Part shown: one piece after another, positions 4,750 through 9,219 of the stretch | Numbering within the stretch: the first letter of the stretch is position 1 | Layout: each line of letters starts with the position of its first letter | Assembly (NCBI GenBank): GCA_025350775.1 | Contig: JANXXF010000096.1 | Location: 1-9,219 of the forward strand | From: Actinomycetes bacterium | GTDB taxonomy: Bacteria; Actinomycetota; Thermoleophilia; Gaiellales; Gaiellaceae | Reading direction: 5' to 3' | Length of the DNA: 9,219 nt | Position numbers and translations under genes: made by a program | Notes under the pieces: generated by a model | Databases searched by the model: none | What the model was told of the DNA's origin: nothing | What the model saw: only the letters and a program-made list of their open reading frames with translations

Positions 4750-5355
4750 CTACTTCGCGGCCGCGAAGCGGCGGGCGACCTCGCCCCAGTTGACGACGTT
4801 CCAGAACGCGTTGAGGTAGTCGGCGCGGCGGTTCTGGTAGTTGAGGTAGTACGCGTGCTCCCAGACGTCGACACCGAGGATCGGCGTCTTGCCCTCGCTG
4901 AGGGGGCTGTCCTGGTTCGGCGTCGAGGTGACCGCGAGCGAGCCGCCGTCGACGACGAGCCACGCCCAGCCGGAGCCGAAGCGCTTGATGCCGGCGTCGT
5001 TGATCGCAGCCTTGAGCTGATCGAGGCCGCCGAACGCTGCATCGATCGCGCCGGCCAGCTCGCCCGTGGGGGCACCGCCGCCCTGCGGCGACAGGACTGT
5101 CCAGAACAGCGCATGGTTGGCGTGGCCGCCGGCGTTGTTGCGGACGGCGCCGCGGATGGCCTCGGGCAGCTTGTCGAGGCTCCTGACGACGTCCTCGACG
5201 GCTGCGTCGGCCCACTCGGTGCCCTCGAGCGCCTTGTTGGCGTTGTCGACGTAGGCCTGGTGGTGCTTGCCGTGGTGGATCTGCATCGTCTGCGTGTCGA
5301 TGTGCGGCTCGAGCGCGTCGTGGGCGTACGGCAGTGCGGGAAGCGTGAACGGCAT
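4750..5355 (-). CDS. sodA: Superoxide dismutase, Mn-type
   Basis: 201 residues of the Fe/Mn SOD family, full length. It converts superoxide to oxygen and hydrogen peroxide in the cytosol. The N-terminal helical hairpin domain starts FTLPALPYAHDALEPHID and carries metal ligands His27 (in IHHGKHHQAYV) and His81 (in NNAGGHANHALFW). The C-terminal domain gives Asp163 and His167 in DVWEHAYYLNYQNRR. Gly at 76-77 and the NQDSPL stretch with Gln148 are the manganese-enzyme pattern; iron enzymes use an Ala-Gln there, though metal use can be relaxed. ATG 5355 follows a good Shine-Dalgarno (GAAAGGAG, 8 bases away). It is divergent from the aminotransferase gene; a leader of up to about 80 bases is possible if the promoter lies in the AT-rich cluster at 5443-5470. 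It is convergent with the anti-sigma gene. No secretion signal. Confidence 0.97.
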   Translation of the reverse strand: MPFTLPALPYAHDALEPHIDTQTMQIHHGKHHQAYVDNANKALEGTEWADAAVEDVVRSLDKLPEAIRGAVRNNAGGHANHALFWTVLSPQGGGAPTGELAGAIDAAFGGLDQLKAAINDAGIKRFGSGWAWLVVDGGSLAVTSTPNQDSPLSEGKTPILGVDVWEHAYYLNYQNRRADYLNAFWNVVNWGEVARRFAAAK

Positions 5356-5442
5356 GGCGTCGCTCCTTTCTCGTCTGTCTCTCGTGGTGGACCTGCAGCC
5401 TAACGGGAGCGAGGCCCGTCGCCGCGGCCGGCCCCCGAAAGA

Positions 5443-5466
5443 TGTATACTTAGTATTCAGTATTCA
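5443..5466 (+). promoter_or_regulatory. AT-rich operator/promoter cluster before the aminotransferase
   Basis: In a very GC-rich gap, 5443-5466 is strikingly AT-rich. It contains a -10-like TATACT (5445-5450), an 11-base palindrome ATACT-T-AGTAT (5446-5456) overlapping it, and two adjacent AGTATTC copies (5452-5458, 5459-5465); with GTATAC (5444-5449) this makes three GTAT-(A/T)-C units. The minus strand also reads TATACA here (5448-5443), so divergent sod transcription could start from the same site. This looks like a repressor-covered promoter; no -35 is visible. Confidence 0.5.
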
Positions 5467-5486
5467 CAACGAGCTGAGGAGCAGGC

Positions 5487-6809
5487 ATGGCGGCGGTGCG
5501 CGCGATCGAGATCAGGACGGAGCTGCCCGGGCCGCGGTCGCGGGAGATCATCGCGCGGAAGGAGCGCGTCGTCGCGGCGCCGCTCGCGCTCGCCTTCCCG
5601 ATCGTCGTCGACCATGCCGACGGCGCGCTCCTGACCGACGTCGACGGCAACACCTTCATCGACTTCACCGGCGGCGTCGGCTGCCTCGCGGTCGGGCACA
5701 CCCATCCGCAGGTCATCGAGGCGGTGGAGGCGCAGCTCGAGCGCTTCTTCCACACCGACTTCACGATGATCCCGTACGAGGTCTACGTCGAGCTGGCCGA
5801 GCGCCTCGTCGCCGTTGCCCCGTTCACCGGCCCGGCGAAGGCGGCGTTCTTCAACTCCGGCGCCGAGGCAGTCGAGAACGCGGTCAAGATCGCGCGCGCC
5901 GCAACCGGCCGGCCGGCGATCATCGCCTTCGAGGGCGCTTTCCATGGCCGCACGCTGATGGCCCTGACGCTGACCTCGAAGGCGCACCCGTACAAGGCTG
6001 GGCTCGGGCCTTTCGCGCCCGAGGTGTACCGCGTCCCGTTCCCAAACGCGTACCGCGGCCCCGGCGTCGCCGAGGCGATCACTGCGCTCGAGCACGCGCT
6101 GCACACGCAGGTCGCCGCCGAGAGCGTCGCCGCCATCGTAATCGAGCCCGTCCAGGGCGAGGGTGGCTTCCTGACGGCACCTCCGGAGTTCCTCGCCGCC
6201 GTGCGCCGCATCTGCGACGAGCATGGCATCCTGCTCATCGCCGACGAGGTGCAGACAGGCTTCGGCCGCACCGGCCGCCTGTTCGCGATGGAGCACAGCG
6301 GCGTCGAGCCCGACCTGATGACCCTCGCCAAGTCGATCGCTGCCGGGCTCCCACTTTCCGCCATCATCGGCAAGGCCCACCTGATGGACGCCCCCGGCCC
6401 GAACGCGATCGGCGGCACGTACGTCGGCAACCCGGTGGCGATCGCCGCCGCGGTGGCCGTCCTCGACATCATCGAGAGCGAAGGGCTTGTCGAGCGAGCG
6501 GTGGCCCTGGGCGACGTGATCAGGGCCCGCATGCTGACCTGGAGCGACCGCTTCGCGGCGATCGGCGACGTCCGCGGGCTCGGCTCGATGCTCGCGCTCG
6601 AGCTCGTCGAGGACCGGGTCACGAAGGTGCCCGCGCCCGCGCTGGCAGCTGCCGTGACCCACGCCGCGCTCGAGGAGGGCCTGCTCCTGCTGCGCGCCGG
6701 CGTCCACTCGAACTGCATCCGCGTGCTCCTGCCGCTTACCATCCAGGGTGCGGAGCTCGAGGAGGCCCTCGACGCCTGGGAGCGGGCGCTCGAACGGACG
6801 CTCGCCTAG
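5487..6809 (+). CDS. gabT: Class III PLP aminotransferase, 4-aminobutyrate aminotransferase-like
   Basis: 440 residues, the usual size for GABA/ornithine-type aminotransferases. It transfers an amino group, probably from 4-aminobutyrate or a related omega-amino acid to 2-oxoglutarate, using pyridoxal phosphate in the cytosol. Hallmarks in order: FIDFTGGVGCLAVGHTHPQV (substrate-side N-terminal part), FFNSGAEAVENAVKIAR (phosphate loop), FEGAFHGRT, VIEPVQGEGG, LIADEVQTGFGRTG (Asp253 holds the PLP ring nitrogen) and LAKSIAAGLPLSA with the Schiff-base Lys282. The C-terminal small domain ends LLLLRAGVHSNCIRVLLPLTI, with the arginine that binds the 2-oxoglutarate carboxylate. ATG 5487 has a GAGGAG ribosome site five bases upstream. 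The kinase gene follows 38 bases later on the same strand. Control through the operator-like cluster upstream is likely. The exact substrate (GABA, 5-aminovalerate, diaminobutyrate) cannot be fixed by sequence alone. Confidence 0.9.
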   Translation: MAAVRAIEIRTELPGPRSREIIARKERVVAAPLALAFPIVVDHADGALLTDVDGNTFIDFTGGVGCLAVGHTHPQVIEAVEAQLERFFHTDFTMIPYEVYVELAERLVAVAPFTGPAKAAFFNSGAEAVENAVKIARAATGRPAIIAFEGAFHGRTLMALTLTSKAHPYKAGLGPFAPEVYRVPFPNAYRGPGVAEAITALEHALHTQVAAESVAAIVIEPVQGEGGFLTAPPEFLAAVRRICDEHGILLIADEVQTGFGRTGRLFAMEHSGVEPDLMTLAKSIAAGLPLSAIIGKAHLMDAPGPNAIGGTYVGNPVAIAAAVAVLDIIESEGLVERAVALGDVIRARMLTWSDRFAAIGDVRGLGSMLALELVEDRVTKVPAPALAAAVTHAALEEGLLLLRAGVHSNCIRVLLPLTIQGAELEEALDAWERALERTLA

Positions 6810-6847
6810 CGCCGCAGTCCGTCCACCAGCGAGCTCGGGGGTCGAGC

Positions 6848-8293
6848 CTGATCGGCGAGGTCATCGCAGGGCGTTACGAGCTGATCGCCCTGCTCGGGCG
6901 CGGTGGCATGTCGAGCGTCTACCGGGCGCGCGACCGCGTGCTCGAGCGCCAGGTCGCCATCAAGCTGCTGCACGAGCAGTTCATCGCCGACGAGGGCGCC
7001 GTCGAGCGGTTCCGCCGTGAGGCGACCTCGGTCGCGCAGGTCGCGCACGAGAACGTCGTCACCGTGATCGACCGCGGCGAGGACGGCCGCCGCCAGTTCA
7101 TCGTCTTCGAGCTCGTCGAGGGGCCGAACCTCAAAGAGGTCGTGCGCGAGCGCGGCCCGCTGCCCGTCGACGACGCGCTGCGCTACGCGATCCAGATCGG
7201 CCGGGCGCTCGGCTTCGCGCACGAGCAGGGGCTCGTCCACCGCGACGTCAAGCCGCAGAACGTCTTGCTCGCGCCCGACGGGCGGGTGAAGGTGACCGAT
7301 TTCGGCATCGCGCGGGCGCTGGAGCTGGAGGGACTCACCCAGACCGGCACGGTGCTCGGCACCAGCGAGTACGTCGCGCCCGAGCAAGCGCGCGGCGAGC
7401 TCGTCGGCCCGGCAACCGACATCTACGCCCTCGGCGTCGTGCTCTTCGAGCTACTCGCCGGCGAGGTGCCGTACGGCGGCGACAGCTTTGTCGCGATCGC
7501 GCTGCGTCACGTCAACGACCCCGTGCCGAGCATCCGCGCGCGCCGTCCCGATGTCGCCTGGCGGCTCGACACCGCTGTCGGCCGGGCCCTGGCCAAGAGT
7601 CCGGCCGACCGGTTCCCGTCGATGGCCGCCCTGGTCAACGAGCTCGAAGCCTGCCGGGCGGAGGCCGGTGGCACCAGCGACGGCGAGACCGCGATCCTGA
7701 CAGCGCTGACGACGCAGCAGCCGGCGCTCGGGAGCGGCGCGGCCGCAGCGGAGCGGCCCCGCCGCAAGCGCCCCGCCTGGCCCCTGGTGGCGGGCCTCAG
7801 CGGCCTCCTCGTCGCTGCCGCGATCGCGCTGGTCTTCGCGGTGCGCCACAACAGCGGCTCGTCGGGCGGCGGCAAGCCGTCCGTCGTGCTGCGGGCCGTC
7901 GGCACCTGGGATCCGCCGCCGGGCGACGGCCAGGAGCACAACGCCGAGATCCGACTCGCCACCGACGGAGACCCCGCGACCGCTTGGAGCACCGAGCGCT
8001 ACAACGCAGCGCTGGCCGTGATCGGCAAGCGAGGCGTCGGGCTGGTCGTCGATGCGGGCGCGGCGGTGGCGCTGAAGCGCCTCGTCGTGCAGACCGACAC
8101 CCCCGGCTTCAGCGCGGAGGTGCTCGCGGGCGACGCAGCGGGTGGGCCGTTCGCGCAGGTCGCGGACGGGCGCGTCGTGGGTGCCCGTGCCGTCTTCGGC
8201 CTGGCGACGGACGCCAGGCATCGCTACTTCGTCGTCTGGATCACCACGCTCGCAGGTGACACGGCCCGGCTGAACGAGGTGACCGCGGGCTGA
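6848..8293 (+). CDS. Transmembrane Ser/Thr protein kinase (PknB-type) with extracytoplasmic beta-rich domain; probable CTG start
   Basis: 481 residues if begun at CTG 6848. The Hanks-type kinase domain (about 10-270) is complete: Gly loop LLGRGGMSSVY (15-25), VAIK Lys39, helix C Glu58, HRDVKPQN with Asp133, DFG Asp151, an activation loop with T164, T166, T168 and T172, and APE at 177-179. A linker ending in basic residues (PRRKRP) meets one transmembrane segment at 312-332. Outside lies a domain of about 140 residues (AEIRLATDGDPATAWSTE, then LVVDAGAAVALKRLVVQT and HRYFVVWITTLAG) that looks like a discoidin/F5-8C-like jelly roll, as in the outer part of mycobacterial MviN; no PASTA repeats. 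There is no ATG, GTG or TTG between the gabT stop and the Gly loop; the first in-frame ATG (M21) would destroy it. CTG follows a small hairpin with a GGGGT loop. Family role: phosphorylating proteins of growth and cell wall synthesis. Confidence 0.88.
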   Translation: MIGEVIAGRYELIALLGRGGMSSVYRARDRVLERQVAIKLLHEQFIADEGAVERFRREATSVAQVAHENVVTVIDRGEDGRRQFIVFELVEGPNLKEVVRERGPLPVDDALRYAIQIGRALGFAHEQGLVHRDVKPQNVLLAPDGRVKVTDFGIARALELEGLTQTGTVLGTSEYVAPEQARGELVGPATDIYALGVVLFELLAGEVPYGGDSFVAIALRHVNDPVPSIRARRPDVAWRLDTAVGRALAKSPADRFPSMAALVNELEACRAEAGGTSDGETAILTALTTQQPALGSGAAAAERPRRKRPAWPLVAGLSGLLVAAAIALVFAVRHNSGSSGGGKPSVVLRAVGTWDPPPGDGQEHNAEIRLATDGDPATAWSTERYNAALAVIGKRGVGLVVDAGAAVALKRLVVQTDTPGFSAEVLAGDAAGGPFAQVADGRVVGARAVFGLATDARHRYFVVWITTLAGDTARLNEVTAG

Positions 8294-8314
8294 GCGGGCC
8301 GACCGGGGCAGCGG

Positions 8315-9219
8315 CTAGAACTCGAGCCTGCTGCGGCGCTCGTGCCGCTCCAGCGCGAGCTCGATCAGCCGGTCGAGCAGCTCGGCGTAGGGGATCCCCG
8401 ACGCCTCGAAGAGCTTCGCGTACACGCTCGTCGGCGTGAAGCCCGGGATCGTGTTCAGTTCGTTCACGAGCACGCTGCCGTCTGGGCGCACGAAGCAGTC
8501 GGCGCGAGCCATCCCCTCGCACTCGGTCGCCACGAACGCGTCGATCGAAACCTGCTGGACGAGGGCGATCGTCGTCGCGTCGAGGCGCGGTGGCACGACC
8601 AGGTCCATGCCGCCGGCGGCGTACTTCGCGTCGAAGTCGTACCAGTCGGCGTTGGCGACGATCTCGCCAGGGATCGAGGCCAACGGACGGCGGTTGCCGA
8701 GGACGCCGCACTCGACCTCGACGCCCTCGATGCTCTCCTCGATCAGCACCTTGTCGTCGTGGCGGCGCGCCAGCGCCACGGCCGGCGCCAGCTCGTCGGC
8801 CGACCGCACCTTCGAGATGCCGATCGACGAGCCGAGGCGCGCAGGCTTCACGAACACCGGGTAGCCGAAGGGGTTCTCGATCGCATCGCCGTCGCGGAGC
8901 GCCACGTGGCGTGCGACCGGGATGCCGCTGTCGCGCAGCACCTTCTTGAAGAAGTCCTTGTCCATGCACACCGCCGACGCGCCGACCCCGGAGCCGACGT
9001 ACGGAACCCCTGCCAGCTCGAGCAGCCCCTGCACCGTGCCGTCCTCGCCGAACGGGCCGTGCAGCACCGGGAAGACGACATCGACCCCGCTCAGGGCGCC
9101 CGCCGTCGCGAGGGCGCCGCCGTCCGTCCCCAGCGGCAGGGTGGCCGCCGCCGAGCCGGGCGCCGCCGAAGAGCCGGGCGCCGCCGCCGAGCCGGGCGCC
9201 GCCGAGGAGCCGGTCGCGG
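8315..9219 (-). CDS. ddl: D-alanine--D-alanine ligase, partial (N-terminus outside window)
   Basis: The visible 300 residues belong to the ATP-grasp D-Ala-D-Ala ligase family, which makes the dipeptide for peptidoglycan precursors in the cytosol. Recognisable segments: VDVVFPVLHGPFGEDGTVQG (start of the central domain), MDKDFFKKVLRDSGIPV, FVKPARLGSSIGISKV (ATP-binding loop), LIEESIEGVEVECGVLG, the omega loop WYDFDAKY, RADCFVRPDGSVLVNELNTIPGFTPTS (metal and phosphate binding, with Glu and Asn) and the closing helix. The AKY in the omega loop is that of D-Ala-specific Ddl and not of VanA-type D-lactate ligases. Ahead of VDVVFP, where the family is variable, there is an Ala/Ser/Gly/Pro-rich insert encoded by an 18-bp tandem repeat. 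The start lies beyond the window. It is convergent with the kinase, 21 bases apart. Confidence 0.93.
   Translation of the reverse strand, partial: ATGSSAAPGSAAAPGSSAAPGSAAATLPLGTDGGALATAGALSGVDVVFPVLHGPFGEDGTVQGLLELAGVPYVGSGVGASAVCMDKDFFKKVLRDSGIPVARHVALRDGDAIENPFGYPVFVKPARLGSSIGISKVRSADELAPAVALARRHDDKVLIEESIEGVEVECGVLGNRRPLASIPGEIVANADWYDFDAKYAAGGMDLVVPPRLDATTIALVQQVSIDAFVATECEGMARADCFVRPDGSVLVNELNTIPGFTPTSVYAKLFEASGIPYAELLDRLIELALERHERRSRLEF
9153..9219. repeat. 18-bp tandem repeat inside ddl (about 3.7 copies, continues off window)
   Basis: On the plus strand the unit GAGCCGGGCGCCGCCGNN begins at 9153, 9171, 9189 and, diverging and cut off, 9207. Only the last two bases of the first three units differ. 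In the ddl frame (minus strand) it encodes alternating hexapeptides GSSAAP and GSAAAP, giving a flexible Ala/Ser/Pro/Gly linker. The 18-bp length keeps the frame whatever the copy number. Confidence 0.9.

Noticed and set aside
3761..5215. 484-codon minus-strand frame across sigma, anti-sigma and sod
   Set aside because: It is low-complexity Arg/Ala/Pro and overlaps three certain genes.
5267..6847. 1008-residue fusion with the kinase at its C-terminus
   Set aside because: The first 527 codons run antisense to sod and out of frame through gabT with Arg-rich composition. Only the part from about 6848 is a protein; the open frame arises because GC-rich sequence lacks stops.
6810..6847. Terminator between gabT and the kinase
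   Set aside because: The only hairpin (6833-6847) has a 5-bp stem and no T tract; readthrough or cotranscription is more likely.
1..9219. Mobile elements, CRISPR, tRNA/rRNA genes, prophage or defence systems
   Set aside because: No transposase, integrase, regularly spaced repeats, tRNA-like cloverleaf or nuclease motifs were seen. The tandem repeat at 9153-9219 is contiguous and coding, not CRISPR.

Overview
The window is a GC-rich, gene-dense bacterial chromosome segment. It carries no mobile-element, CRISPR, tRNA or rRNA signal. High GC, a Dcd protein very like the mycobacterial one, an ECF sigma / zinc-finger anti-sigma pair, a PASTA-less membrane Ser/Thr kinase, GTG and possibly CTG starts, and a possible leaderless gene all point to an actinobacterium. 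The protein style suggests the deep-branching Thermoleophilia (Gaiellales/Solirubrobacterales), but that placement is inference.

Layout. 1-134: C-terminal end of a Rieske [2Fe-2S] protein, overlapping by 4 nt a class I SAM O-methyltransferase (131-727, +). 728-1025: nearly 300 bases with no conventional gene. This stretch holds what looks like a separate short transcription unit: a TATGAT -10 box over the methyltransferase stop codon, a Shine-Dalgarno almost fully complementary to the 16S tail, a 13-14 codon ORF, a foldable body and a strong intrinsic terminator. 1026-2060 (+): secreted HtrA/DegP-type serine protease with one PDZ domain. 2093-2671 (-): dCTP deaminase, probably of the bifunctional dCTP deaminase/dUTPase type. 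2765-3478 (-): secreted SIMPL-domain (DUF541) protein, divergent from 3547-4086 (+) ECF sigma factor and 4083-4721 (+) membrane anti-sigma factor. 4750-5355 (-): Mn-type superoxide dismutase, divergent from 5487-6809 (+) class III aminotransferase (GabT-like). 6848-8293 (+): transmembrane Ser/Thr kinase with an extracytoplasmic beta-rich domain and no standard start codon. 8315-9219 (-): D-Ala-D-Ala ligase, running off the window, with an in-frame 18-bp tandem repeat.

How the parts may work together. The envelope theme is strong: a secreted quality-control protease, an ECF sigma/anti-sigma switch that probably controls the divergent secreted SIMPL protein through a GGAAC-N17-CGTC promoter, a sensor-like kinase, and a peptidoglycan precursor ligase convergent with it. 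Superoxide dismutase, dCTP deaminase and the aminotransferase are metabolic or housekeeping genes. The least explained elements are the small RNA/ORF unit at about 735-946, the FliF/YscJ-like outer domain of the anti-sigma factor, the kinase start, the repeat in Ddl, and the AT-rich operator-like cluster before the aminotransferase.
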